DNA of 64,000 nucleotides. It comes from Paenibacillus sp. ACRRY. Its GTDB lineage: Bacteria > Bacillota > Bacilli > Paenibacillales > Paenibacillaceae. The notes beneath the pieces are model-generated. The model worked only from the letters and a program-made list of their open reading frames with translations, made no database searches and was not told the DNA's origin. Numbering within the stretch: the stretch's first letter is position 1; the number at the start of each line of letters is the position of its first letter. Below, piece by piece: positions 26,014-35,997 of this stretch. The position numbers were made by a program, and so were the translations under genes. The stretch spans positions 1-64,000 of the forward strand of contig NZ_JAKRNM010000006.1 in assembly GCF_022346995.1 (NCBI RefSeq), in the 5' to 3' direction.

Positions 26014-27234
26014 TTAGAATGGAATTCTGGTACCTGACAGCGTCGTGGCAGGAATTCCGGCCTTGAAGCGTTCCTTGGTCGTGGAAGAGTACTCGGCTGT
26101 AGCCGGAAATAATAATTCGTGAACAACCTGTGCACAAGACGTTGGATCGTAGGACGGTCTGTTCCACGGCTTGCGTACAACGTTCAGCTGGCTTTCAGCT
26201 TCACTCGGTGCGTTTGTCCGGTCGCACAGCTCTCTGAACCTTGTGGTAATGACGTCTGCTGAATGTATCACCTGGCCGTATCCGGCTTGTACAAAATACT
26301 CACAATTCTCTTCTTCCTGGCCTGGAAGCGGTGGGATAAACAACATCGGCAGCCCTTTGGCCAGAGCCTCCGTGCAAGTCATGCCGCCCGGCTTGGTAAT
26401 AAGGACGTCCGATACGTCCATCAGCTTGCTGACTTCCCTGGTGTAACCGAGAATACGGATGTTTGGATGCTGGAAGCAAGCCATCTCTTTCATCTTCGAG
26501 ATCATCTTCTCGTTGCTTCCAAGGCAAAATACAAGCTGTACCCGATCAGCCCAGGAGGTTAATAGTTTCATATGTTCTTCATCAAAGGAAAGCCCCCATC
26601 CACCGCCCATAAGCAGTGCAGTTGGCATATCCTGAAGCCCCATTTCCTGACGCAGCCGCACTTTGTCACCTGCTTCCCAAAAATCAGGATGCACCGGAAT
26701 TCCCGTAACCTGAATTCGAGAGGGGTCAACTCCCCGAATTTCAAGTAATGCCTTAACCTGTGGGGTAGAGACAAGATACTGGTTTACTTCAGGATTGATC
26801 CAAGTACCGTGCACATCGTAATCGGTAATGACCGTATACAGCGGTATGTTTAGTCCCTGTCGTTTCAGCCTTGAAATGACCGCATTCGGAAATGGATGAG
26901 TGCAGATTACCGCATCCGGCTTCAACTGGGATACGACCTGTGCCGTCTGAGTATAGAAAATCCGATGCAAGGCGAGTTTGGTAAATCCGTTCAACGATTT
27001 ATTATATTGTGTCCGATACAGCATGCTCACCAGTTTGGGCTGGACGGATAATGTTTTTCGATAGGCGGAAAAAATAAGCGGAGCCACCGTCGGGTTCAAA
27101 AATTTGCCGAGTTCGATAACGCGGCTATGGACGTGTGGACTGACCTTTTTGATGCCGCTTGCCAGCGCATGTGCGGCCTGGGTGTGACCGGTGCCGAAAC
27201 CTTCGGATAATAAGAGCACTCTTGGTTTTCGCAT
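26014..27234 (-). CDS. UgtP/MGDG-synthase family glycosyltransferase
   Basis: This protein is 406 residues from ATG 27234 (minus strand), with AAAGGTGA directly upstream. The ATG at 27252 contains that site and is rejected. The N-terminal MGDG_synth region has LLLSEGFGTGHTQAAHALA, and the C-terminal GT28-like domain has ILGYTREVSKLMDVSDVLI and TKPGGMTCTEALAKGLPML. Relatives such as UgtP and MGDG synthase add sugars from UDP-glucose or UDP-galactose to diacylglycerol, giving membrane glycolipids. The last 35 residues look like a divergent tail beyond the family core. Processivity cannot be judged. Confidence 0.87.
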   Translation of the reverse strand: MRKPRVLLLSEGFGTGHTQAAHALASGIKKVSPHVHSRVIELGKFLNPTVAPLIFSAYRKTLSVQPKLVSMLYRTQYNKSLNGFTKLALHRIFYTQTAQVVSQLKPDAVICTHPFPNAVISRLKRQGLNIPLYTVITDYDVHGTWINPEVNQYLVSTPQVKALLEIRGVDPSRIQVTGIPVHPDFWEAGDKVRLRQEMGLQDMPTALLMGGGWGLSFDEEHMKLLTSWADRVQLVFCLGSNEKMISKMKEMACFQHPNIRILGYTREVSKLMDVSDVLITKPGGMTCTEALAKGLPMLFIPPLPGQEEENCEYFVQAGYGQVIHSADVITTRFRELCDRTNAPSEAESQLNVVRKPWNRPSYDPTSCAQVVHELLFPATAEYSSTTKERFKAGIPATTLSGTRIPF

Positions 27235-27586
27235 GAGTTCACCTTTATTCATAAGTTTAAATTTGATAAATTCACCGTTATGCCGTACCCTTCAATACAT
27301 GAATATACAGCGAAACGGAAAATCATGTTCATTCCATAAATATTTACACGAAAGTTGATGTTCTGAGACAGTCCATCTTCGTTTAATCCGTATTATTGGA
27401 ACCATCATACACTATAGACGACGAATGAATCACTTTCCACTGCATTTCGGTTAAAATAAATTAACACAAATTTAAAATGTTAGGGTTGCAATCTGTTGTT
27501 GATGGTGATAATCTTAGTTTTGACCAAGTGACCAAATTGTATTTTTAGTCATTTTATAAGTGAAGTACAGTAAAGGAGGGGATATG
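27235..27586. other. Divergent intergenic region, glycosyltransferase and TetR genes
   Basis: TTGACC at 27520 followed by a second TGACCA at 27529 forms a direct repeat of the half-site TGACCA. The same half-site recurs in front of the YhgE/Pip gene, so it may be the operator of the TetR protein. No clear -10 box, RNA or small gene is seen in the rest of this AT-rich gap. Confidence 0.3.
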
Positions 27587-28168
27587 ATGGCTCCGATTGA
27601 CCGGAGGCAGCAGGTCATTCATGCAGCAGCTCAGTCGTTCGCCATGTTTGGATACAAAGCTACCACGATGGATCAGGTAGCCAAGATAGCGAATGTCGGT
27701 AAAGGGACAATTTACACTTTTTTTACGAACAAGGAGCAACTATTTGATCAGATTCTGGTGGAAGTGATCCAGGAAATGAAAAATATTGCCCATCGTGAAG
27801 TGCATCAGGAAAGTGCCTTTTTTGATAACCTGTTTCGTGTGCTGGATTCATTGCTGGAATTCCGACGTGATCATGATTTATTGGTGAAGCTATCTCAGGA
27901 ACTTAAGGATTTTGGAACACTTCAGGCCAAGGAGGGTCTGGACAAGGTGGAGAAGGTCATTTCCGATTTCTTGTCCAAGGAGCTGGAGAAAGCCAGAGAC
28001 AGCGGTGAGATTCGGGATTGTGATCCGCAAGTGGTGGCCTTTATGATGATCCGTCTGTACATTGCGCTCACCTCGGATTGGAATAAACAGCACGAACCGC
28101 TCAGCAAAGAGGAAATCAAAAATTACTTTCGTCTTTTCTTAATGGAAGGAATTGCTGCCGTCATGTAG
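27587..28168 (+). CDS. TetR family transcriptional regulator
   Basis: This protein is 193 residues from ATG 27587, with AAAGGAGG at 27572-27579. An adjacent ATG at 27584 is also possible. The N-terminal helix-turn-helix reads VIHAAAQSFAMFGYKATTMD, then QVAKIANVGKGTIYTFFTNK, the standard TetR_N pattern. The C-terminal ligand domain is divergent. It lies 217 bases upstream of the YhgE/Pip gene, like the yhgD-yhgE pair of B. subtilis, and it probably represses that gene. Confidence 0.93.
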   Translation: MAPIDRRQQVIHAAAQSFAMFGYKATTMDQVAKIANVGKGTIYTFFTNKEQLFDQILVEVIQEMKNIAHREVHQESAFFDNLFRVLDSLLEFRRDHDLLVKLSQELKDFGTLQAKEGLDKVEKVISDFLSKELEKARDSGEIRDCDPQVVAFMMIRLYIALTSDWNKQHEPLSKEEIKNYFRLFLMEGIAAVM

Positions 28169-28227
28169 TTTCCAAATTTCTCTACTATAATATAGGGAGA
28201 ATATGGAGTGTCTTTTGCGTGAAGGCA

Positions 28228-28260
28228 GTGAGGCTTGCCGAGAGGCAGGTTTGTTTTTTT
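28228..28260 (+). terminator. Weak terminator-like hairpin between tetR and yhgE-like genes
   Basis: CTTGCC-GAGA-GGCAGG (one G-U pair) is followed by TTTGTTTTTTTT. The stem is short, so only partial termination is likely. Confidence 0.4.
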
Positions 28261-28385
28261 TGTCCTGAATTGACCGTTTGGGGAAAGTGGTCAGTTCGTA
28301 TTTCAGCAAATTGCTGAATTTATTCAAATGTTTACATCAAGTTAGTTCCTGCTCATTGAAGCAGAGAGTTAGGGGAGAAAATGAC

Positions 28386-30677
28386 ATGAAATCTTTATCC
28401 GTGTTTTTCAAGGATGTGGGATCGGCCGTGAGAAACCCGAAGGTGTTGATCCCCGTCATTGCAGTAATGTTTATTCCGATCCTGTATAGCGGTATCTATC
28501 TGGCTGCGTATTGGGACCCATATGGCCATGTAGACCAGATGCCAGTAGCCGTAGTTAACCTCGACAAGGGTGCGGAACTCGAAGGCAAATCCTTGCAGGT
28601 GGGCGACGATCTGGTGGATGAGCTGAAGAAAAATGGGGATTTTGAATGGGAATTCGTTAATGCATCTCAAGCCAAAGAGGGCATGCAGAACGACAAGTAC
28701 TATATGCAAATTACGATTCCTGAAAATTTCTCTTCCCAGGCCACCACGCTGCTGGATGATCAACCACAGCCAGCTGAACTGATCTACGAACCGAACGGCA
28801 ATTACAGCTTCGTAGGTGCACAGATCGGCAAGACGGCAATCAAGGATCTTAAAGCGAAGGTATCTGCCAAGGTGACAGAGGCCTATGCCGAAACGCTGCT
28901 CGACAAGTTCTCCGAAGTATCTGACGGACTGGCAGAAGCAGGCGATGGTGCGGGTGAACTGAATACGGGGGCAGGAAAACTGGATGATGGTGCAGTCAAG
29001 CTGAAAGACAATTTGGCCAAACTGGCATCCGGAACGCTGGAGCTTCAGGATGGACTATCTCCATTGAGCGATGGCGTTGATGCTCTGCATACCGGGGCTA
29101 CCAAGCTGGAAAGCGGAACAACCAGTCTTGTATCCGGTCTTCAGCAGCTGCAGACTGCAGCCTCGGATCAGCTTCAAAGCGGAGCAGACCAGTTAAAGGA
29201 TGGCAGTGACAAGCTGCAGGCAGGTCTTCAATCATCACTTGATGGTACAGGTAAGCTGCAGGCAGGTCTTCAATCATCCGAACAAGGCAGTGCGAAGCTG
29301 TCTGAAGGTCTGCAAAGTGCAGTGCAGGGTAGTGGAACTCTGGCGACAGGCTTACAGTCTGCCGTTGATGGAAGCAGTAAAGTTGCGGACGGTGCCCAAG
29401 GTGTGGCGGACGGTTTGAAACAGCTGGCAGCATCTAATCCGGAGCTGGCTGCAAGTGAGGATGTTCAGAAGCTGCTGGCAGCCAGTGAGGCTGTGGCAGA
29501 AGGCAGCGCACAGCTGCACGAGAGCGAACAAAAACTGGCGCAAGGTGCGAATCAGCTTCACGAGGGCAACCAGCAGCTTGCAGCAGGAGCGACTGAGCTT
29601 CACGGTGGACAACAGCAGTTGCTGGCTGGAGCCGACCAGCTGGTTGTTGGACAGCAGCAGCTGCTGGCTGGAGCCAGTCAGCTCAGCGAAGGAGGAGCGA
29701 AGCTCTCTGACGGCCTGAAGCAGTTTAGCGGCAAGTTGGGTGAAGCTGCAAGCGGCGGTACTCAGCTGGTGAATGGAGCCAAACAACTTGGCACAGGCAC
29801 AAGTGCCTTGCAAACCGGCGTTGGCAAGCTGAGCGGGGGTGTAAGTTCGCTGACAGACGGTTCCAAACAGCTTGGTGATGGTGCAGGCGAATTGGCTAAT
29901 GGTTTGTCTGAGCTCAAAGACGGCTCAAGTGAGCTGGCGACCAAGCTGAATGATGCTGCTCAGAAAACGTCTGAAGTGAAGAAGACCGATGATGTGGTCA
30001 ACATGTTTGCTGAACCGATTAACTCGGCTGAGAATGAAGCAGAATCCGTGTCCAATTACGGTACAGGATTGACGCCGTTCTTCCTGTCCATTGGATTGTT
30101 TGTCGGCTCCCTTATCTCGACCATTATTTTGAAAATGCGTGATACGTCTGTACCGGGTGCATCCGGCTGGAGCCGTTTTGTAAGTCGTACACTCGTATTT
30201 GGTTCCATGAGTATTTTCCAATCGGTTATCGTTGCCAGCTTTATGCTGTATGGTCTTGGTCTGGAAACGCACAGTGTAGGACTGTTCTATCTGTTCACGA
30301 TTATTACGGGGCTGACGTTCATGTTGATTGTTCAGGCGCTTGTTACCTGGCTTGATCTGCCTGGACGCTATGTGGTCATTCTGCTGCTGGTATTCCAGCT
30401 TGCGGCGAGTGCAGGAACCTTCCCGGTAGAACTGATTCCGTCCTGGCTCCAGGCATTTAGCCCATGGTTACCGATGACGCATAGCATTATGGGCTTCAAA
30501 GCAGTCGTATCCAGTGGGAACTTTGATGTGATGTGGCATCAGGCTGGAATCCTGGCAATCTATGCAGGGGTATCCGTTCTGTTGACGCTGGCGTACTTCC
30601 TCTGGAGTGGCCGTCGTCCGAAAAAAGAAGCTGAAATGACTGAATCGGCCGAATCGGGTCAAGTTGTGACAGCATAA
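28386..30677 (+). CDS. yhgE: YhgE/Pip (phage infection protein) family membrane protein
   Basis: This protein is 763 residues from ATG 28386 (AGGGGAGAAA upstream). A membrane helix at about residues 18-38 precedes an extracellular part with the family segment DQMPVAVVNLDKGAELEGK. Residues 195-530 form a long run of short repeats with G-x6 spacing (LQSG, LKDGSDKL, LQAGLQSS and many variants), probably a long extracellular coiled coil. Five or six C-terminal helices resemble ABC-2 permease segments. Relatives include the Lactococcus phage-infection protein Pip and the EsaA-type proteins of type VII secretion. Function is not established. A TetR gene precedes it. Confidence 0.9.
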   Translation: MKSLSVFFKDVGSAVRNPKVLIPVIAVMFIPILYSGIYLAAYWDPYGHVDQMPVAVVNLDKGAELEGKSLQVGDDLVDELKKNGDFEWEFVNASQAKEGMQNDKYYMQITIPENFSSQATTLLDDQPQPAELIYEPNGNYSFVGAQIGKTAIKDLKAKVSAKVTEAYAETLLDKFSEVSDGLAEAGDGAGELNTGAGKLDDGAVKLKDNLAKLASGTLELQDGLSPLSDGVDALHTGATKLESGTTSLVSGLQQLQTAASDQLQSGADQLKDGSDKLQAGLQSSLDGTGKLQAGLQSSEQGSAKLSEGLQSAVQGSGTLATGLQSAVDGSSKVADGAQGVADGLKQLAASNPELAASEDVQKLLAASEAVAEGSAQLHESEQKLAQGANQLHEGNQQLAAGATELHGGQQQLLAGADQLVVGQQQLLAGASQLSEGGAKLSDGLKQFSGKLGEAASGGTQLVNGAKQLGTGTSALQTGVGKLSGGVSSLTDGSKQLGDGAGELANGLSELKDGSSELATKLNDAAQKTSEVKKTDDVVNMFAEPINSAENEAESVSNYGTGLTPFFLSIGLFVGSLISTIILKMRDTSVPGASGWSRFVSRTLVFGSMSIFQSVIVASFMLYGLGLETHSVGLFYLFTIITGLTFMLIVQALVTWLDLPGRYVVILLLVFQLAASAGTFPVELIPSWLQAFSPWLPMTHSIMGFKAVVSSGNFDVMWHQAGILAIYAGVSVLLTLAYFLWSGRRPKKEAEMTESAESGQVVTA

Positions 30678-30768
30678 GTCTGAAGTAATGCAGAGTAATG
30701 GCTTGGATGGAAAAATAAAGTTTGTTAACCAGTATCAAAATTATGCAACATAGTAGTCAAAAAGTGCA

Positions 30769-30808
30769 AAGAGCTTGTGACCCCAAAATGGGCCGCAGGC
30801 TCTTTTTG
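30769..30808 (+). terminator. Terminator after the YhgE/Pip gene
   Basis: AGAGCTTGTG (30770-30779) pairs with CGCAGGCTCT (30794-30803), two pairs being G-U, with a CCC/GGG inner part and a TTTTT tail. Confidence 0.85.
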
Positions 30809-31349
30809 TATACAAATGCATGTTCGGGCTGCATTTTGCTCGAAAACGGAATGGGAATTTGGTGATATTAAGCAGAAACACAGGCTGCATATGGAATGTT
30901 TTTCTTTTGTCAGCAGATAAAATCAGTTGTACTCTGTCTTAAAATGTGTATAATTATTCGAAAAAGAGATGAATTTAAACGTCATCACACTAAAGCTGTA
31001 CTGCAAAACATTTCTTATCAGAGGTATTAAAAAGTTTAAATTGCGCTGATGTTAGGTCGGTGTTAAAATAATAGAACTATATCAAAAAAACGTCGCTCCA
31101 TATCAGTGGTCGTGCCAGCGACTGCGAGTAATTATATTTGTGCTCTTTACCGGCCCATCCGGAAGCACTTCTAAAGAATGACTTCTCCTCCAGCAGCAGA
31201 AGTACTCTAAATCCAATGACCCGATTAAGGTCACCTCGATTATTCAGCAGGGTTCTCAACCTGTAGGCCCGCTCCTCCCGTTTCATTGTTGCTTGTTGCC
31301 TATGTTCTTGATCTTTCCGAAATACTTCATTATAGAAAGGTTGCGTTCC
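30809..31349 (+). other. Promoter region and long leader of the glutamate synthase gene
   Basis: A promoter candidate, TTGCGC-N17-TAAAAT at 31041-31069, would give a leader of about 270 bases. In the leader, GTCGCT (31092) can pair with AGCGAC (31116), and TGACC pairs with GGTCA around 31220-31233. A minus-strand open frame of up to 93 codons (from 31358) has no ribosome site and is not called. No T-box or known riboswitch core is recognised. The stretch 30809-31040 shows nothing else. Confidence 0.35.
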
Positions 31350-34300
31350 ATGAGACACATCGGATTACCTCCTAAACAGGGTTTGTATGACCCACAGTTC
31401 GAAAAAGATGCATGCGGAATGGGTTTTGTTGCCAACATCAAAGGAGTACCTTCACACGATATCGTTAGTCAGGCACTGACCATGCTCAGTAATATGGAGC
31501 ACCGCGGGGGACAGGGCAGTGAGCCGAATTCCGGTGACGGAGCCGGTATTTTGATTCAGATTCCACATCGTTACTTTGCACAGGAAGCGGAGCGCCTCGG
31601 CTTTGCGCTGCCAGAGCAGGGAGCATACGGCGTAGGTATGCTGTTCCTTTCTCAGGATCCTGAGATTCGTCATGCTCACGAGGAGAGCCTGAAGAAAATC
31701 ATTGAAGAAGAAGGACAGACATTCCTGGGTTTCCGGGATGTGCCGACCTTTGATGAGATGCTGGGTCGCTCCGCACTGGCTGCGAAGCCTTATGTGCGTC
31801 AGGTGTTCATTGGAAGATCTGCCGATATCAACGATGAGCTCGCGTTCGAGCGCAAGCTGTATGTGATTCGCAGACGTGCTGAGCTGGCGATCCGTTATTC
31901 GGCTGATGAGAAAGAAGGCGGTTCATTCTACCTGCCAAGCTTGTCCTGTCGCAAAATTGTCTACAAAGGCATGCTGACTACCGAGCAGGTTGGACAGTTC
32001 TATCTGGATTTGCAGGAAGATCTGGTTGAATCTGCGATTGCATTAGTGCACTCCCGTTTCAGTACCAATACATTCCCAAGCTGGGAGCGTGCCCACCCGT
32101 ATCGCTTCATGATCCACAACGGTGAGATCAATACGATGCGTGGTAACGTGAACTGGATGCACGCACGTCAATCGCTGTTTGAGAGCGAAGTGTTTGGTAA
32201 CGATATCTCCAAAGTGAAGCCGATCATCAATCCGGACGGTTCGGATACGGCGATGTTTGATAACACACTGGAGTTCTTGTATTTGAGCGGACGCTCCTTG
32301 CCACACGTGGCAATGATGATGGTTCCTGAACCGTGGAGCACGGATGAGGGAATGGATCCGGCCAAAAAAGCATTTTATGAGTATCACAGCACAATGATGG
32401 AGCCTTGGGACGGGCCGGCAGCAATGGCCTTTACGGATGGTCTGCAGATTGGTGCAACACTTGACCGTAACGGTCTGCGTCCTGCACGTTATTATGTAAC
32501 GAAAGACGATCGTATCATTTTGTCCTCTGAAGTTGGGGTCCTTGATATTGCTCCGGAAGACATTCTGTATAAGGATCGTTTGCGTCCAGGTCGGATGCTG
32601 CTCGTGGATACAAAAGAAGGACGCATCATCGCGGATGAGGAAGTAAAGGCTCTAATCGCAGCTGAGAATCCGTATCAGGATTGGCTCGATGAGCACTTGA
32701 TGGATCTGAATGAATTGCCGGAAGCGCCGGAACTCCCAGATCCAAAACACGATAACGTAACCCAGCTTCAGCTGGCCTATGGATATACATTTGAAGAACT
32801 GCGCAAAGTGCTGGAGCCAATGGCGTCCACAGGGATGGAAGCTACGGGTTCCATGGGATATGATGCCCCACTGGCAGTGCTGTCGGATCGTCCGCAGCGT
32901 TTGTATAACTACTTCAAACAGATGTTTGCACAGGTAACCAATCCGCCGATTGATGCCATCCGTGAAGAGATTGTCACGTCAACGGCAACAACGATTGGTC
33001 CAGAACGCAACTTGCTCAATCCTGAACCGGAGAGCTGTCGCCAGATTCGTTTGGATACACCGGTATTGTCCAATGAAGATTTCGCAAAAATTCGTCACGT
33101 GCGCCGTCCAGGGTTCCGTTCAATGACCATCCCGATTTTCTTCACGGCTGCGGAAGGTGCGGAAGGACTTCGCAAAGCGATGGATCTGCTCTTCGAAGCA
33201 GCTGACCGTGTAATCGACAAAGGTCATAACATCTTGATCCTGTCTGACCGCGGTGTGGATGCGGAGAATGCGGCTATTCCGGCACTGCTTGCAGTGGCAG
33301 GTTTGCATCACCATCTGATCCGTCAGGGTACAAGAACCAAAGTCAGCATCTTGCTGGAATCGGCAGAGCCTCGTGATATTCATCACTATGCATTGCTGCT
33401 GGGCTACGGCGTAAGTGCCGTGAACCCTTATCTGGCATTCGAAACACTGGATGACATGATTCAGCAAGGGCTGCTGCGCGGCATCTCGCATGAGAAAGCT
33501 GTCAAAAACTACATTAAAGCCGCAACCAAAGGCGTTATTAAAATATTGTCCAAAATGGGAATCTCGACAATTCAGTCCTATCGGGGCGCTCAAATTTTTG
33601 AAGCGGTTGGCCTGAAGTCTGATTTCGTTGATCGTTACTTTACTTGGACGCCATCCCGGATCGGTGGTATTGGTCTGGAAGAAGTGGCAGCAGAGGTGCT
33701 CACTCACCATAATCGTGCCTTTACGGACAAAGACGGCAATGACAAAGTGCTGGATTCTGGCGGTGAATATCAGTGGCGTAATGACGGGGAGGAACATCTG
33801 TTCAACCCGCAAACGATTCATACGTTACAGCATGCCGTTCGCACAGGTGATTACAACCTGTACAAAAAGTATGCCAAACTGGTGCAGGGTGAAAATGATC
33901 AGTTGCTGACGATTCGTTCCATGCTGAAACTGAAACCGGCAGGGCCGGCAGTTCCGCTGGAGGAAGTGGAATCCGTTGAAAGTATTATGCGCCGCTTCAA
34001 AACAGGTGCGATGTCCTTCGGTTCAATCAGCAAGGAAGCACACGAAGATTTGGCGATTGCCATGAACCGTGTCGGTGGTAAATCGAACACAGGTGAAGGC
34101 GGGGAGGATCCGGCTCGCTTCATTAAAGATAGCAACGGTGATTCACGGCGCAGTGCCATTAAACAGGTTGCATCCGGACGTTTCGGTGTTACGTCTAACT
34201 ATCTCGTGAATGCTGACGAGATCCAGATCAAAATGGCACAAGGTGCGAAACCGGGTGAAGGTGGACAGCTGCCAGGACGTAAAGTATATCCTTGGGTTGC

Positions 34301-35948
34301 TGAAGTTCGTGGTTCAACGCCTGGCGTGGGTCTGATCTCGCCGCCGCCGCATCACGACATTTACTCCATCGAAGATTTGGCTGAGTTGATCTATGACCTG
34401 AAAAACGCGAATCCGCGTGCGGAAATCAACGTGAAGCTGGTTTCCGAAGTCGGTGTAGGTACCATTGCTGCAGGTGTAGCCAAAGGACGTGCCGATATTA
34501 TCCTCGTAAGTGGATACGACGGCGGTACGGGGGCATCTCCACAAGGTTCGATCCGTCACGCGGGTATGCCGTGGGAGCTTGGTCTTGCTGAAACACACCA
34601 AACGCTGATGCTGAACAATCTGCGTGACCGTGTTGTTCTGGAAACAGACGGTAAAATGCTGAATGGTCGTGACCTTGCGATTGCTGCGTTGCTTGGAGCG
34701 GAGGAGTATGGTTTCTCCACAGCACCACTCGTGGCACTGGGATGTATCATGATGCGTGTTTGTCAGATGGACACATGTCCGGTAGGTGTAGCAACGCAAA
34801 ATCCGGAGCTGCGGAAAAATTACATGGGTGATCCGGCTCACGTGGTGAACTTCATGCGTTTTGTCGCAGAAGATGTACGCGAAATTATGGCTGATCTTGG
34901 TTTCCGTACCATTCAGGAAATGGTTGGACGTACAGACTGTCTTGAAACGGTTCAGGCAGTAGATCATTGGAAGAAAAAAGGTGTGGATCTGTCTGTGCTG
35001 CTGCATGTACCTGAGATGCCGGAAGGTTCTGCACGTTATCGTACACAGCATCAGAATCATCAATTGGAAGAGACGCTTGATATGCAGCAACTGCTGACGC
35101 TGGCTCAGCCTGCGATCGAATCTGGCCAACCGGTTGAGGCTGTTCTTCCGATTACCAACGTTAACCGTGCGGTAGGTACGATTCTGGGTAGTGAAATCAC
35201 ACGAAAATATGGTCTTGCAGGACTGCCTGAAGACACGGTGCAATTCAAGTTTGTCGGCTCTGCCGGACAAAGCTTCGGGGCCTTTGTACCTAAAGGTATG
35301 ACCTTGACGGTTGAAGGGGACTCCAATGACTACGTTGGTAAAGGATTATCCGGGGGTAAACTGATTGTTATGCCTTCTCCGAAAGCGACGTTTGATGCTG
35401 AGGATAATATCATTATTGGTAACACGGCTCTGTATGGAGCAACCAGTGGTGAAGCTTATATCCGAGGTATTGCAGGTGAGCGGTTTGCCGTACGGAATTC
35501 GGGTGCAAAAGTCGTTGTCGAGGGTGTGGGTGACCACGGTTGTGAATATATGACCGGCGGACGTGTCGTCGTTCTGGGCGATACAGGTCGTAACTTTGCA
35601 GCCGGGATGTCCGGAGGTATTGCTTACGTATATGATCCGGAAGGCACATTCCTGCAGCGTTGTAACCTGGAAATGGTTCTTTTGGAGCGGATTGAAGATG
35701 TATCCGAAAGTGCTGACCTGCGCGGCATGATTCAACGTCATGTGGCTTATACAGGCAGTGCTGCAGGTGAACGTATTCTGGATAACTGGCAGGATTCCGT
35801 AGGCCAATTCGTTCGGGTTATTCCGAAAGACTTCAAACGGATGACAGAGCAGATCGAACGTGTTCAGGCGACAGGCTTGACGGGAGAGGAAGCTTTGCTG
35901 GCTGCATTTGAAGCCAATATGCGTGAGCTTGCGCGTGCGGGAGGTTAA
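31350..35948 (+). CDS. gltB: Glutamate synthase large subunit
   Basis: This protein is 1532 residues from ATG 31350 (AAAGG at 31336-31340), the usual size. It begins with a short propeptide before FEKDACGMGFVA, where Cys22 would become the N-terminal nucleophile of the glutaminase domain. The FMN-binding synthase domain includes AQGAKPGEGGQLPG and VSGYDGGTGASP. The 3Fe-4S cluster motif CIMMRVCQMDTCPVG is near residue 1131, followed by the C-terminal GltB beta-helix (GLSGGKLIV, GATSGEAYIRG). It converts glutamine plus 2-oxoglutarate to two glutamates, together with a small subunit that is not in this window. The Bacillus name is gltA. Confidence 0.98.
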   Translation: MRHIGLPPKQGLYDPQFEKDACGMGFVANIKGVPSHDIVSQALTMLSNMEHRGGQGSEPNSGDGAGILIQIPHRYFAQEAERLGFALPEQGAYGVGMLFLSQDPEIRHAHEESLKKIIEEEGQTFLGFRDVPTFDEMLGRSALAAKPYVRQVFIGRSADINDELAFERKLYVIRRRAELAIRYSADEKEGGSFYLPSLSCRKIVYKGMLTTEQVGQFYLDLQEDLVESAIALVHSRFSTNTFPSWERAHPYRFMIHNGEINTMRGNVNWMHARQSLFESEVFGNDISKVKPIINPDGSDTAMFDNTLEFLYLSGRSLPHVAMMMVPEPWSTDEGMDPAKKAFYEYHSTMMEPWDGPAAMAFTDGLQIGATLDRNGLRPARYYVTKDDRIILSSEVGVLDIAPEDILYKDRLRPGRMLLVDTKEGRIIADEEVKALIAAENPYQDWLDEHLMDLNELPEAPELPDPKHDNVTQLQLAYGYTFEELRKVLEPMASTGMEATGSMGYDAPLAVLSDRPQRLYNYFKQMFAQVTNPPIDAIREEIVTSTATTIGPERNLLNPEPESCRQIRLDTPVLSNEDFAKIRHVRRPGFRSMTIPIFFTAAEGAEGLRKAMDLLFEAADRVIDKGHNILILSDRGVDAENAAIPALLAVAGLHHHLIRQGTRTKVSILLESAEPRDIHHYALLLGYGVSAVNPYLAFETLDDMIQQGLLRGISHEKAVKNYIKAATKGVIKILSKMGISTIQSYRGAQIFEAVGLKSDFVDRYFTWTPSRIGGIGLEEVAAEVLTHHNRAFTDKDGNDKVLDSGGEYQWRNDGEEHLFNPQTIHTLQHAVRTGDYNLYKKYAKLVQGENDQLLTIRSMLKLKPAGPAVPLEEVESVESIMRRFKTGAMSFGSISKEAHEDLAIAMNRVGGKSNTGEGGEDPARFIKDSNGDSRRSAIKQVASGRFGVTSNYLVNADEIQIKMAQGAKPGEGGQLPGRKVYPWVAEVRGSTPGVGLISPPPHHDIYSIEDLAELIYDLKNANPRAEINVKLVSEVGVGTIAAGVAKGRADIILVSGYDGGTGASPQGSIRHAGMPWELGLAETHQTLMLNNLRDRVVLETDGKMLNGRDLAIAALLGAEEYGFSTAPLVALGCIMMRVCQMDTCPVGVATQNPELRKNYMGDPAHVVNFMRFVAEDVREIMADLGFRTIQEMVGRTDCLETVQAVDHWKKKGVDLSVLLHVPEMPEGSARYRTQHQNHQLEETLDMQQLLTLAQPAIESGQPVEAVLPITNVNRAVGTILGSEITRKYGLAGLPEDTVQFKFVGSAGQSFGAFVPKGMTLTVEGDSNDYVGKGLSGGKLIVMPSPKATFDAEDNIIIGNTALYGATSGEAYIRGIAGERFAVRNSGAKVVVEGVGDHGCEYMTGGRVVVLGDTGRNFAAGMSGGIAYVYDPEGTFLQRCNLEMVLLERIEDVSESADLRGMIQRHVAYTGSAAGERILDNWQDSVGQFVRVIPKDFKRMTEQIERVQATGLTGEEALLAAFEANMRELARAGG

Positions 35949-35997
35949 GTCCCTCCTTTGAACAGGATTGCGTGAATAGGTTGTATGAAGAATAATT

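Noticed and set aside
31077..31358. A 93-codon minus-strand frame in the gltB leader
   Set aside because: There is no ribosome site at its possible starts and no recognised domain. It is kept only as part of the leader finding.
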